From an uncultured Intrasporangium sp. (lineage in GTDB: Bacteria; Actinomycetota; Actinomycetes; Actinomycetales; Dermatophilaceae): 5,954 nt of DNA. The notes under the pieces were generated by a model, which saw nothing but the letters and a program-made list of their open reading frames with translations, searched no databases and was not told where the DNA came from. Numbering within the stretch: the first letter of the stretch is position 1; each line of letters opens with the position of its first letter. Shown piece by piece: positions 1 to 5,874 of this stretch. Where the stretch lies: positions 1 to 5,954 of the forward strand of contig CALMNV010000259.1 of NCBI GenBank assembly GCA_937873285.1. Reading direction: 5' to 3'. A program made the position numbers and the translations under genes.

Positions 1-1226
1 TCCCGCACCTCGATGCGCGAGGCCAGGGCACCGGCCTGCCCGTCGAGGCGAGCCAGTCCCTCCCGACGGTCGGCAGCCGCCCGAGCGGCGCGCGTGAGCC
101 GAGCCGTCTCGGCGGCATACGACTGCTCGGCCGTCGTCCGCGTCGCCGTGGCCTCCTCCAGCGACCGCCTCAGCTCGGCCTGCTCCGCCAGCAGGACGCC
201 CTCCTGCTGGCGCACCGCCTGCGCCTGCGCGCGCAGCTGGGCCGGGTCACGAGCGGGCGTGCCATCCGGCTCGTCGTCCTGACCGATGAGGCGCACCCGC
301 CCCTCGGCGAGGGAGCGGGTCGAGGCCATCCGCTCGGCGAGCCGGCCGAGGCCGACCCAGGTCTCCTGCGCCCGGGTCAGCTCCGGGCGCGCCGCGTCCG
401 CGGCGGCCTCGAGCGAGGTCAGGGCGCCGCCGAGGTCGGCGAGCCGGCCCTCCACCTCCCGGCGACGCTCGAGCAGGGCGGCCTCGTCGGCCACCTCCTG
501 CTCGAGCGTCGTGGTCAGCTGCACCAGGTCGTCGGCGAGCAGGCGGGCCCGGGCGTCCCGAGCCTCGGCCTGGATGCTCGCCGCCCGACGCGCGGTCTCG
601 GCCTGCCTGCCGAGCGGCCCGAGCTGGCGACGGATCTCGCCGGTGAGGTCCTGCAGCCGGGTGAGGTTGGCCTCCATGGTCTCGAGCTTGCGCAGCGCTC
701 GTTCCTTGCGCTTGCGGTGCTTGAGCACACCGGCGGCCTCCTCGATGAAGCCGCGGCGCTCCTCGGGCGTCGCGCGCAGCACGGCGTCGAGCTGGCCCTG
801 GCCGACGATGACGTGCATCTCCCGCCCGATACCGCTGTCCGAGAGCAGCTCCTGCACGTCGAGCAGCCGGCAGGGCGTGCCGTTGATGGCGTACTCCGAG
901 CCGCCGTTGCGGAACATCGTCCGGGCGATCGTCACCTCGGTGTAGTCGATGGGCAGGGCGCCGTCGGTGTTGTCGATGGTCAGCGCCACCTCCGCACGCC
1001 CGAGGGCTGGGCGACCGGCTGTGCCGGCGAAGATGACGTCCTCCATCTTGCCGCCGCGCAGCGACTTGGCGCCCTGCTCCCCCATCACCCAGGCGAGCGC
1101 GTCGACGACGTTGGACTTGCCGGAGCCGTTGGGGCCCACGATGCAGGTGATGCCTGGCTCGAGCCGCAGCGAGGTCGCGGACGCAAAGGACTTGAAGCCC
1201 CTGACCGTGAGGTTCTTGACGTACAC
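1..1226 (-). CDS. smc: Chromosome segregation protein SMC, N-terminal part (runs off left edge)
   Basis: SMC is the ATPase of the bacterial condensin complex; with ScpA and ScpB it extrudes and organises DNA near the origin for chromosome segregation. Translating the reverse strand from GTG at 1226 gives [15 protein letters not shown], the standard SMC opening. The Walker A motif GPNGSGKSN is at residues 31-39, followed by [13 protein letters not shown]. The Q-loop VGQGQLD is at about 141-147. [21 protein letters not shown] then leads into a long heptad-rich coiled coil full of Arg, Glu, Ala and Leu, from about residue 165 to the edge. Some 408 codons are present of the roughly 1,190 usual for the family, so the hinge, second coil arm and C-terminal Walker B/signature head lie beyond the left edge. 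No frameshift or stop was seen. AGGAAGGG (1247-1240) lies 13 bases before the GTG, slightly far for a ribosome site. It is the last gene of the acyP, chorismate mutase, smc series; ftsY would be expected next. Confidence 0.96.
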   Translation of the reverse strand, partial: MYVKNLTVRGFKSFASATSLRLEPGITCIVGPNGSGKSNVVDALAWVMGEQGAKSLRGGKMEDVIFAGTAGRPALGRAEVALTIDNTDGALPIDYTEVTIARTMFRNGGSEYAINGTPCRLLDVQELLSDSGIGREMHVIVGQGQLDAVLRATPEERRGFIEEAAGVLKHRKRKERALRKLETMEANLTRLQDLTGEIRRQLGPLGRQAETARRAASIQAEARDARARLLADDLVQLTTTLEQEVADEAALLERRREVEGRLADLGGALTSLEAAADAARPELTRAQETWVGLGRLAERMASTRSLAEGRVRLIGQDDEPDGTPARDPAQLRAQAQAVRQQEGVLLAEQAELRRSLEEATATRTTAEQSYAAETARLTRAARAAADRREGLARLDGQAGALASRIEVR

Positions 1227-1268
1227 GAACCGGTGGTTTCCCTTCCTGCGCCGGCGCCGGACCGGCTC

Positions 1269-1296
1269 AGCGTACCCGCCGGTCCGCTGCGGTCCC
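1269..1296 (-). promoter_or_regulatory. Possible smc promoter
   Basis: On the minus strand, TACGCT (1274-1269) fits the actinobacterial -10 pattern TANNNT. It is preceded after 16 bases by GGGACC (1296-1291), which shares GAC with a -35 box. Transcription would begin near 1262, giving a leader of about 36 bases before the smc GTG at 1226. A perfect 10-bp palindrome, CCGGCGCCGG (1251-1260), would lie near the start of that leader. The call rests on pattern matching in GC-rich DNA, so it is weak. It does fit the 162-base gap between chorismate mutase and smc, which is long for two genes sharing only one transcript. Confidence 0.35.
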
Positions 1297-1358
1297 GGAA
1301 CCTGACCGGCCCGGCGCCGCCGGACCGTGCGCGCTGGAGGGCGTCGGCGTGCGGCATA

Positions 1359-1381
1359 CGGGCCGCGCAGCCGGAGGCCCG
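1359..1381 (-). terminator. Hairpin after chorismate mutase, possible terminator
   Basis: CGGGCC (1359-1364) pairs perfectly with GGCCCG (1376-1381) around an 11-base loop. The hairpin sits 7 bases past the chorismate mutase stop codon on the minus strand. No run of T follows it, but intrinsic terminators in high-GC actinobacteria often lack one. It could separate chorismate mutase from smc transcription, or simply be chance pairing in GC-rich DNA. Confidence 0.3.
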
Positions 1382-1388
1382 AGCACGC

Positions 1389-1718
1389 TCAGGTCGCCGG
1401 CTCGTCCCCCGCCGCTATCCGCTCATGGTGGCGGATGACCTCGGCGATGACGAAACCGAGGAACTTCTCCGCGAAGACCGGGTCGAGCCCGGCCTCGTCG
1501 GCCAGGGCCCGCAGCCGGGCGATCTGGCGCTCTTCACGGGCCGGGTCGGCCGGCGGCAAGTGCGCGGCGGCCTTGAGCCGGCCGACCTCCTGGGTGCGCT
1601 TGAAACGCTCGGCGAGCAGGTGCACGAGCGCGGCGTCGATGTTGTCGATGCTGCCACGCAGCCGGGTCAGCTCGGCGCGGACGCCCTCCGGGCCTGGCGC
1701 GTCTGCCGTTGAGGTCAC
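1389..1718 (-). CDS. Chorismate mutase, AroQ class, monofunctional
   Basis: The enzyme converts chorismate to prephenate, the committed step to phenylalanine and tyrosine, in the cytoplasm. The 109-residue all-helical protein fits the single-domain AroQ fold. ELTRLRGSIDNIDAALVHLL opens helix 1. An ungapped alignment to the E. coli P-protein mutase domain, offset by 10 residues, places the catalytic residues as R21 (E. coli R11), R38 (R28), K49 (K39), D58 (D48), R61 (R51) and E62 (E52). The Q88 equivalent is H98, so that one active-site position differs. The frame stays open far upstream, but the extension is antisense noise over acyP and the acyltransferase. The GTG at 1718, beginning VTSTADAPGPE, lies just after the acyP stop with an 18-base gap (1719-1737) and is the sensible start. 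There is no clear Shine-Dalgarno; see the TACGCT just upstream. No prephenate dehydratase or dehydrogenase domain is fused. Confidence 0.9.
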   Translation of the reverse strand: MTSTADAPGPEGVRAELTRLRGSIDNIDAALVHLLAERFKRTQEVGRLKAAAHLPPADPAREERQIARLRALADEAGLDPVFAEKFLGFVIAEVIRHHERIAAGDEPAT

Positions 1719-1725
1719 GGCGGTC

Positions 1726-1731
1726 AGCGTA
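1726..1731 (-). promoter_or_regulatory. -10-like hexamer for a possible leaderless chorismate mutase transcript
   Basis: On the minus strand TACGCT (1731-1726) is followed by exactly 7 bases and then the GTG start at 1718. That is the normal distance from a -10 box to the first transcribed base. The start codon has no ribosome-binding sequence. Leaderless mRNAs are common in actinobacteria, so an internal promoter giving a leaderless message is plausible. No good -35 is visible. The same hexamer occurs upstream of smc. Confidence 0.3.
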
Positions 1732-1737
1732 GGGCTG

Positions 1738-2019
1738 TCAGCCGGTCGTGAAGCCGCGGATCCCGTCCTTCGGACTGCCCCGCAGCACGACGACCCGATC
1801 GACGCGGCCCGGTCGGCGGGTGCCGGGCGGAGTCTCTCGCAGCAGCTCCTCGAGCTGGGCGACGGCATCGCGGCCGCCCTGCGCGACGATCTCCACCCGG
1901 CCGTCATCGGTGTTGCGGGCATGCCCGACAAGCCCGAGCTCGAGGGCTCGGGCCCGTGCCCACCAGCGGAAGCCGACGCCCTGGACGAGTCCGTGCACGA
2001 AGAAGGTGGCGCGCTCCAC
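1738..2019 (-). CDS. acyP: Acylphosphatase
   Basis: This small cytoplasmic enzyme hydrolyses acyl phosphates such as acetyl phosphate and carbamoyl phosphate; its physiological role in bacteria is not well settled. The 93-residue length matches the family (about 90-100). The signature GLVQGVGFRWW (residues 10-20) supplies the phosphate-binding loop and the catalytic arginine R18. HARNTDDGRVE follows, with catalytic asparagine N36, the same 18-residue Arg-to-Asn spacing as R23/N41 in the classical enzymes. The family C-terminus is present (GIRGFTTG). The open frame reaches back to 2172, but that stretch crosses an 11-bp tandem repeat, whose copy-number changes would break the frame, and adds nothing family-like. 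I therefore start at GTG 2019 (VERATFFVHG). GGAGGA abuts that GTG, too close for a normal ribosome site. It is the first gene of the minus-strand series ending in smc. Confidence 0.93.
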   Translation of the reverse strand: MERATFFVHGLVQGVGFRWWARARALELGLVGHARNTDDGRVEIVAQGGRDAVAQLEELLRETPPGTRRPGRVDRVVVLRGSPKDGIRGFTTG

Positions 2020-2025
2020 TCCTCC

Positions 2026-2031
2026 ACCGTA
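2026..2031 (-). promoter_or_regulatory. -10-like hexamer for acyP
   Basis: TACGGT (2031-2026, minus strand) lies 6 bases before the acyP GTG at 2019. As with chorismate mutase, this is the spacing of a -10 box to a leaderless start. The -35 position would fall inside the 11-bp tandem repeats (2036-2090), where no good TTGACA match is seen. Confidence 0.3.
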
Positions 2032-2035
2032 CGCC

Positions 2036-2090
2036 GTCCAGTGCCCGTGCAGTGCCCGCCCAGTGCCCGTCCAGTGCCCGCCCAGTGCCC
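2036..2090. repeat. Five tandem 11-bp repeats in the divergent intergenic region
   Basis: Five back-to-back 11-base units follow the pattern G(T/C)(C/G)CAGTGCCC: GTCCAGTGCCC (2036-2046), GTGCAGTGCCC (2047-2057), GCCCAGTGCCC (2058-2068), GTCCAGTGCCC (2069-2079) and GCCCAGTGCCC (2080-2090). The core CAGTGCCC is identical in all five; only positions 2 and 3 vary. The array lies between the divergent acyP and acyltransferase starts. It could be a set of regulator-binding sites spaced at about one helical turn, or a length-variable minisatellite. Because 11 is not a multiple of 3, it is unlikely to be coding. Confidence 0.9.
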
Positions 2091-2115
2091 GACAGCCCCC
2101 GCGCCGCGTGCCTCC

Positions 2116-2144
2116 ATGACCCTGTCGGTCCCGTCCCCTAGGGT
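2116..2144 (+). promoter_or_regulatory. Promoter of the acyltransferase gene
   Basis: ATGACC (2116-2121) matches 4 of 6 bases of TTGACA. It is separated by exactly 17 bases from TAGGGT (2139-2144), which fits TANNNT. Transcription would start near 2151, giving a leader of about 49 bases to the GTG at 2200. The ATG at 2116 is in frame with the acyltransferase but would be this -35 box, which argues against using it as the start codon. Confidence 0.5.
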
Positions 2145-2199
2145 CGCAGGCGACAGGGCGGTGCCGCGCCACCGCCGCCGTGGCACGGAAGGGAGCGAC

Positions 2200-4212
2200 G
2201 TGACGACTTCGGTCGCACCTCGAAGGAGCCTCACCGGCGCCCCGGCGCGGGCGCCGGACCCCACGGTCGTCGGGGCCGTCGAGAGCTCACAGGGGCCGGC
2301 GGCATCCCGGATCGAGGGCCTCGACGGCCTGCGGGCCCTGGCCATCGTCGCGGTGCTGGTCTTCCACCTCAACGCCGCGTGGCTGCCCGGCGGGTTCCTC
2401 GGGGTGGACGTCTTCTTCGTGGTTTCCGGCTTCCTCATCACCACCCTGCTCGTGCGCGAGCACCACGAGCACGGGCGCATAGCGTTGCGCCGGTTCTGGG
2501 TGCGGCGGGCCCGGCGGCTGCTGCCCGCGCTCGTCGTGGTCGTCGTCGGCAGCGTGCTCGTCGCCCGCCTCGTCAGCGGCGACCTGCTGGTCCACCTCGG
2601 CAGGCAGGTCGCCGGTGCCCTCACCTTCTCGACGAACTGGGTGGAGGTCACCGCCGGCTCGAGCTACTTCGACCAGACCGCTCCACAGCTCTTCCTCAAC
2701 TTCTGGTCCCTCGCGGTCGAGGAGCAGTTCTACCTGCTCTGGCCGCTCGTGACCCTGCTGCTGGTGCGCTTCGCCTCGGCCCGCACCCGGGTGGCGGTTG
2801 CGCTCGGCGTCGCCGCCGCCTCGACCGCGCTCATGGCGCTCCTGTTCGTCCCGGGTGCCGACGCCACTCGGGTCTACTACGGCACCGACACCCATCTCAT
2901 GGGGCTGATGACCGGGGCGGCGCTCGCCTTCGCCTGGGCGAGCCCGTCGCTGCGGCTGCGTCTCGCGCCCTCGTCGTGGGGGTCTCGCGGCCGGTATGCC
3001 GTGCCCGCGGCGGCCGCGGTCCTCATGCTGCTGCTGTTCGCCCTCGACGAGTCGCGGGCGGCGACCTTCCGGGGGGGCATCCTGCTCGCCTCGGTGGCGA
3101 CAGGCGTGCTTGTCCTCGGCCTGCTCGACCGGCGCTCCTCGGGGCCGAGCGCATGGCAGCGGCTGACCGGCAGCCGGGTCGCCGGGTGGGTGGGGGTGCG
3201 CTCCTACTCGATCTACCTGTGGCACTGGCCGGTCGTGCTCGTCGTGGCGCGCGACAACCCCTCGGCTCCGGGCACCTCCTCCCACCTGCTGACGCGGGCG
3301 TGGGTCGTCCTCGTCACGCTCGCCCTCGCCGACCTGACCTACCGGTTCGTCGAGACGCCCTTCCGGCGGCACGGCTTTCGGGGAGTGGGCCGGGCGGTAG
3401 GGCGCCTCCTGATGCGCTCGACGCGGCGCACCCGGCAGGCCGTAGCCGGCACCGTCGCGGTGCTCGGCATCGCGCTCGTGGTGATCACATGGACCGCCCC
3501 CCGGCAGTCCGAGACCGCCGCCCTGCTCGAGGCCAACGCTGCCAGGGCCGCTGGAGGCGCTGGAGCGGCGATGACGCCGCTCGTGCCGGGCCCGTCGTCG
3601 GCCGGCGGCGCGTCGGCGGGCGGCGCGGCGGCGGTGGCGACCGCCACGGCCGCTGCCTCGCCGACCGGGGGGGCGCAGGCCTCCTTCACCATGCCGACCG
3701 GGCCCGAGATCGACGGCTACGGAGACTCCATGATGGTCGGGAGCGTGCACGCCCTCGACTACTACTTCCCGGGCATCCGGATGGACGCCAAGTCCAACCG
3801 ACGCTGGTCCGACGGCCTGGCGGCAGTGCGCGCGCGGGGCGACGGCAACCGACGGGCGGTCGTCCTCGCCTTCGGGACCAACGCCGGCGTGGACCAGGCC
3901 GATGTGACGGCGGTGCTCGATGCACTCGGGTCGCGGCGCATGGTGGTGCTCGTCAACCTCATGGGCCCCTTCGCCCGGATCGACTCCGACAATGCGACCC
4001 TGCAGGCGGTGGCCAAGGACCGGCCCAACGTCGTCGTGGCCGACTGGGCGGCCGCGGTGCGTGACAACCCGGAGCAGCTGCAGTCAGACCGCGTGCATCC
4101 CAGCCTGCGCGGGTCCCACCTCTTCGCCAAGACGGTCCGCCAGGCGCTCGCGGCCCTCTCGGAGCGGCACACCGGTGTCAAGGTGCCCCTGAAGGACCTG
4201 CCGATGCCCTGA
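2200..4212 (+). CDS. Acyltransferase-3 membrane protein with C-terminal SGNH domain (OatA/OafA-like)
   Basis: This 670-residue protein is predicted to carry acyl groups, usually acetyl, across the membrane and attach them to a cell-surface glycan. A cytoplasmic tail (1-37) precedes the acyltransferase-3 domain (about 38-385). That domain opens with IEGLDGLRALAIVAVLVFHL, including the family's conserved histidine H56, and continues with GFLGVDVFFVVSGFLITTLL, the basic RRARRLLPA, NFWSLAVEEQFYLLWPL and SIYLWHWP, with about ten hydrophobic helices. A last helix (about 412-435) leads to a flexible Ala/Gly/Ser/Pro/Thr linker (about 448-497) and an extracytoplasmic SGNH domain. All SGNH landmarks are present: GDS with catalytic S510, FGTN with N561, and DRVH with D630 and H633. 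This is the OatA (peptidoglycan O-acetyltransferase) layout, but the true substrate could be another polymer. The start is GTG 2200, with GGGAG four bases upstream and a promoter before that. The gene stands alone, divergent from acyP. Confidence 0.92.
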   Translation: MTTSVAPRRSLTGAPARAPDPTVVGAVESSQGPAASRIEGLDGLRALAIVAVLVFHLNAAWLPGGFLGVDVFFVVSGFLITTLLVREHHEHGRIALRRFWVRRARRLLPALVVVVVGSVLVARLVSGDLLVHLGRQVAGALTFSTNWVEVTAGSSYFDQTAPQLFLNFWSLAVEEQFYLLWPLVTLLLVRFASARTRVAVALGVAAASTALMALLFVPGADATRVYYGTDTHLMGLMTGAALAFAWASPSLRLRLAPSSWGSRGRYAVPAAAAVLMLLLFALDESRAATFRGGILLASVATGVLVLGLLDRRSSGPSAWQRLTGSRVAGWVGVRSYSIYLWHWPVVLVVARDNPSAPGTSSHLLTRAWVVLVTLALADLTYRFVETPFRRHGFRGVGRAVGRLLMRSTRRTRQAVAGTVAVLGIALVVITWTAPRQSETAALLEANAARAAGGAGAAMTPLVPGPSSAGGASAGGAAAVATATAAASPTGGAQASFTMPTGPEIDGYGDSMMVGSVHALDYYFPGIRMDAKSNRRWSDGLAAVRARGDGNRRAVVLAFGTNAGVDQADVTAVLDALGSRRMVVLVNLMGPFARIDSDNATLQAVAKDRPNVVVADWAAAVRDNPEQLQSDRVHPSLRGSHLFAKTVRQALAALSERHTGVKVPLKDLPMP

Positions 4213-4223
4213 TCTGGCACTCG

Positions 4224-4241
4224 CGGACGCCTGGCAGTCCG
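4224..4241 (+). terminator. Weak hairpin after the acyltransferase gene
   Basis: CGGAC (4224-4228) pairs with GTCCG (4237-4241) around 8 bases, starting 11 bases past the acyltransferase stop. The stem is short and no T run follows. Its position suits a terminator but the structure is weak. Confidence 0.2.
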
Positions 4242-4362
4242 GGCCACCATCGTCGTCCTTCGCGGCGGCTCCGAAGCGGTTGGGTCGCGGGCCGGGTCGG
4301 TGCGGCCGCCGAGCGCGATGGGCACCGAGTGAGCCAGCCAGTGCGCCGCAGGCTGCCTCGCC

Positions 4363-4381
4363 GGCTCGGTTGGCGCGAGCC
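4363..4381 (-). terminator. Hairpin directly after the M3 peptidase stop
   Basis: GGCTCG (4363-4368) and CGAGCC (4376-4381) form a perfect 6-bp stem with a 7-base loop. It directly abuts the peptidase stop codon (TAG at 4384-4382, minus strand). No T tract follows on either strand. It is a plausible terminator between two convergent genes. The rest of the 4213-4381 gap shows no gene. Confidence 0.35.
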
Positions 4382-5515
4382 CTACTGCGCCAGCCACGCG
4401 GCATACGACTCGAAGGTGTAGGGACGGCCGAGGAAGTCATCCACCAGGTCCGCCGCGTCCCGGCGTCCGCCCTGGGCGAGCACCCGGTCGCGGTAGGCCC
4501 CGGCCACCTCCGGGTCGAACAGGTCGCCAGGGTCGAAGGCCGAGAAGAGGTCCTTGGCGATGACGAGGGACCACATGTAGGTGTAGTAGCCGGAGGAGTA
4601 GCCGTCGAGGTGCCCGAACGCCGTGTGCATGTGCGTGTCGGGCAGCGGCGGGAAGACCGAGTAGCGGGACTGCAGCTGCACCGCCCGGGCAGTGAGGTCC
4701 GGGTGCTCCCGCACGTGCAGGTCGTGGGACAGGGCGGCGTAGAACATCTGGGTGCGGGCCTGGTAGCCCTTGCCGAAGTCGTCGGCCGCCCGCATCCGGC
4801 GCACCAGCTCCGCCGGGATGCTCGCCCCCGACTCGTCCCGGGCGAACGTCGCCAGCACCGCGGGGTCCCAGGCCCACTCCTCGAGCAGCTGGCTCGGCGC
4901 CTCGACGAAGTCCCACTCGGTGGCGACGCCGGAGAAGCGCAGCCACTCCTGCCGACCGGCGAGGACGTGATGGACGAGGTGGCCGAACTCGTGGAAGAGG
5001 GTCACGACCTCGTCGTGCTCGAGCAGCCCGCGACCGACGTTGCAGGCGAGGGCCCCCTCGGCCAGCTGGGTCCCCGCGACGCCGCGGACGAGGTCGAACT
5101 GCGCCGCGTGCTTGTACTTGCCCTCGCGCGGGTGCAGGTCGAGGTAGATCCGCCCGATCCGCTCGCCCTCGAGCGCCACGTCGTAGGCCGCCACCTCCTC
5201 GTGCCAGACCGGCGCGTCCGGGACGGCTGCCCACTCCAGACCGAAGAGGCGCCCTGTCACGTCGAGCAGCCCCTGGCGGACGCGGTCGACGGGGAAGTAC
5301 CGACGCACCTGCTGCGCGTCGACCGCGAGCTGCTCCTTGCGCACCAGCTCGGCGTAGTAGAGCAGGTCCGCAGCGTCGATGTCCGCCGCGTCCGGCCGGT
5401 CCTGCCGGAGCCGGTCGAGCAGGACCTGCCTGTCACGCAGCGCACTCTGCCCGGACAGCTCGGTGATCCGGTCGACGAAGTCGGCGATTGCCGCGCCGTC
5501 GCCGATCATCTTCAC
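4382..5515 (-). CDS. M3-family zinc oligopeptidase (thimet type), 5'-truncated, probable gene remnant
   Basis: M3 enzymes are cytoplasmic zinc peptidases that cut short oligopeptides. This 377-residue frame is the C-terminal, catalytic half. The zinc motif HEFGH is at residues 175-179, and the third ligand is E205 in DFVEAPSQ. GHLDGYSSGYYTYMWS holds the conserved substrate-binding His/Tyr residues, and YLDLHPREGKYKHAA and YYAELVRKEQ are typical of thimet-type members. Family proteins are about 650-700 residues; alignment by eye to mammalian thimet oligopeptidase puts the first residue near its position 320, so about 300 N-terminal residues are missing. The frame is open upstream to a TAG at about 5642-5644. 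TWADFDAEVKM still looks family-like up to about 5548, and host-like codon use continues to about 5578. Beyond that the DNA changes character. GTG 5515 is only the first available start and has no ribosome site; ATG 5509 is an alternative. Without its N-terminal lobe the product is probably inactive. Confidence 0.85.
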   Translation of the reverse strand: MKMIGDGAAIADFVDRITELSGQSALRDRQVLLDRLRQDRPDAADIDAADLLYYAELVRKEQLAVDAQQVRRYFPVDRVRQGLLDVTGRLFGLEWAAVPDAPVWHEEVAAYDVALEGERIGRIYLDLHPREGKYKHAAQFDLVRGVAGTQLAEGALACNVGRGLLEHDEVVTLFHEFGHLVHHVLAGRQEWLRFSGVATEWDFVEAPSQLLEEWAWDPAVLATFARDESGASIPAELVRRMRAADDFGKGYQARTQMFYAALSHDLHVREHPDLTARAVQLQSRYSVFPPLPDTHMHTAFGHLDGYSSGYYTYMWSLVIAKDLFSAFDPGDLFDPEVAGAYRDRVLAQGGRRDAADLVDDFLGRPYTFESYAAWLAQ

Positions 5516-5578
5516 CTCCGCGTCGAAGTCGGCCCACGTGTCCGCAAGTGCCGCCCGGTAGGCGGCGCGGAAGTGTTC

Positions 5579-5610
5579 GGGATGTGCGACTCCATCACCG
5601 ACGGCTGTTG
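5579..5610. other. Joint between host-like DNA and a lower-GC accessory segment
   Basis: Left of about 5579, codons in the peptidase frame are host-like, with almost all third bases G or C. Right of about 5610, the antitoxin has mixed third bases and GC drops to about 58% (173 of 300 bases in 5641-5940, hand count). Two incomplete units meet here: a peptidase without its front half and an antitoxin without its toxin. No transposase, obvious inverted ends or tRNA fragment is visible. It may be a deletion, an insertion boundary or an assembly chimera. Confidence 0.6.
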
Positions 5611-5810
5611 AGCGGTTGCGTTCGCCCTGCGTGATACTCGGCTAGCACTTCATCTGCGAAGGCAGCAAGAGCAGTTGGTGACTGGGCAAACGAACGTTGC
5701 CAGCGTTGTTCGCTCTGCATCACTTCGAGGAGCCAGGTTGCCAGCGCATCCTGGTCTTCCGGCGGGAGTTTTGCAACCTCAGTGAACGCTTGCTCGAGTA
5801 GCGCGGTCAT
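5595..5810 (-). CDS. Type II antitoxin-like small protein, toxin partner missing
   Basis: The 71-residue, probably mostly helical protein opens MTALLEQAFTEVAKLPPEDQ, continues DALATWLLEVMQSEQRW, and ends ADEVLAEYHAGRTQPL plus NSRR. I recognise this pattern (AF..A..LP..EQ.ALA.WL, then E.RW...FA.S, then LADE.L.E...GRT.PL) from small antitoxins encoded just upstream of RelE/ParE-type toxins. This is from memory, not a search. The protein would bind and neutralise its toxin and probably repress its own promoter. ATG 5810 is preceded by AGGG at 6 bases. No toxin follows; the minus strand instead runs into the truncated peptidase. The last residues NSRR differ from the usual PLD-type ending, so the tail may be affected by the joint. 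GC3 is about 56% (40 of 71 codons by hand count) against about 90% in the peptidase, so the gene is foreign to its neighbours. A lone antitoxin could still act as a regulator or protect against related toxins. Confidence 0.72.
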   Translation of the reverse strand: MTALLEQAFTEVAKLPPEDQDALATWLLEVMQSEQRWQRSFAQSPTALAAFADEVLAEYHAGRTQPLNSRR

Positions 5811-5844
5811 TCCTCGCCCCTATCGTGACAAATCCCTGGTTCGG

Positions 5845-5856
5845 CTGCAATTGTAG
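5845..5856 (-). promoter_or_regulatory. Antitoxin promoter -10 with overlapping imperfect palindrome
   Basis: TACAAT (5855-5850, minus strand) matches the TATAAT consensus at 5 of 6 bases and lies 39 bases upstream of the antitoxin ATG, giving a leader of about 33 bases. No strong -35 is seen. The hexamer sits inside CTGCAATTGTAG (5845-5856), a 12-bp palindrome with one mismatched pair. Antitoxins usually repress their own promoters by binding such palindromes, so this is a candidate operator. Confidence 0.5.
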
Positions 5857-5874
5857 CGTCGGCCACAGCCAGAT

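Noticed and set aside
286..945. Long plus-strand reading frame of 219 codons
   Set aside because: It is the antisense shadow of smc, rich in Ser, Arg and Ala with no family pattern. The opposite strand carries the unmistakable SMC head.
1251..1260. CCGGCGCCGG palindrome before smc as an operator
   Set aside because: It is a perfect 10-bp palindrome, but such GC-only palindromes are frequent by chance at this base composition.
2036..2090. CRISPR array
   Set aside because: The repeats are 11 bases with no spacers between them, so this is a simple tandem array.
2116..2199. ATG at 2116 as an alternative acyltransferase start
   Set aside because: It overlaps the likely -35 box and lacks a ribosome site, whereas GTG 2200 has GGGAG four bases upstream. 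The extra residues are not family-like.
1719..2651. N-terminal extension of the chorismate mutase frame
   Set aside because: The open frame runs back through acyP and the acyltransferase, but only the part after GTG 1718 resembles the family.
2287..3750. 487-codon minus-strand frame opposite the acyltransferase
   Set aside because: Its Arg/Gly/His-rich content is the usual antisense artefact in high-GC DNA; the plus strand has membrane helices and catalytic motifs.
4280..5611. 443-codon plus-strand reading frame across the peptidase
   Set aside because: It is antisense to the M3 peptidase. Its His, Val and Arg-rich composition mirrors GC-rich codons and it shows no domain.
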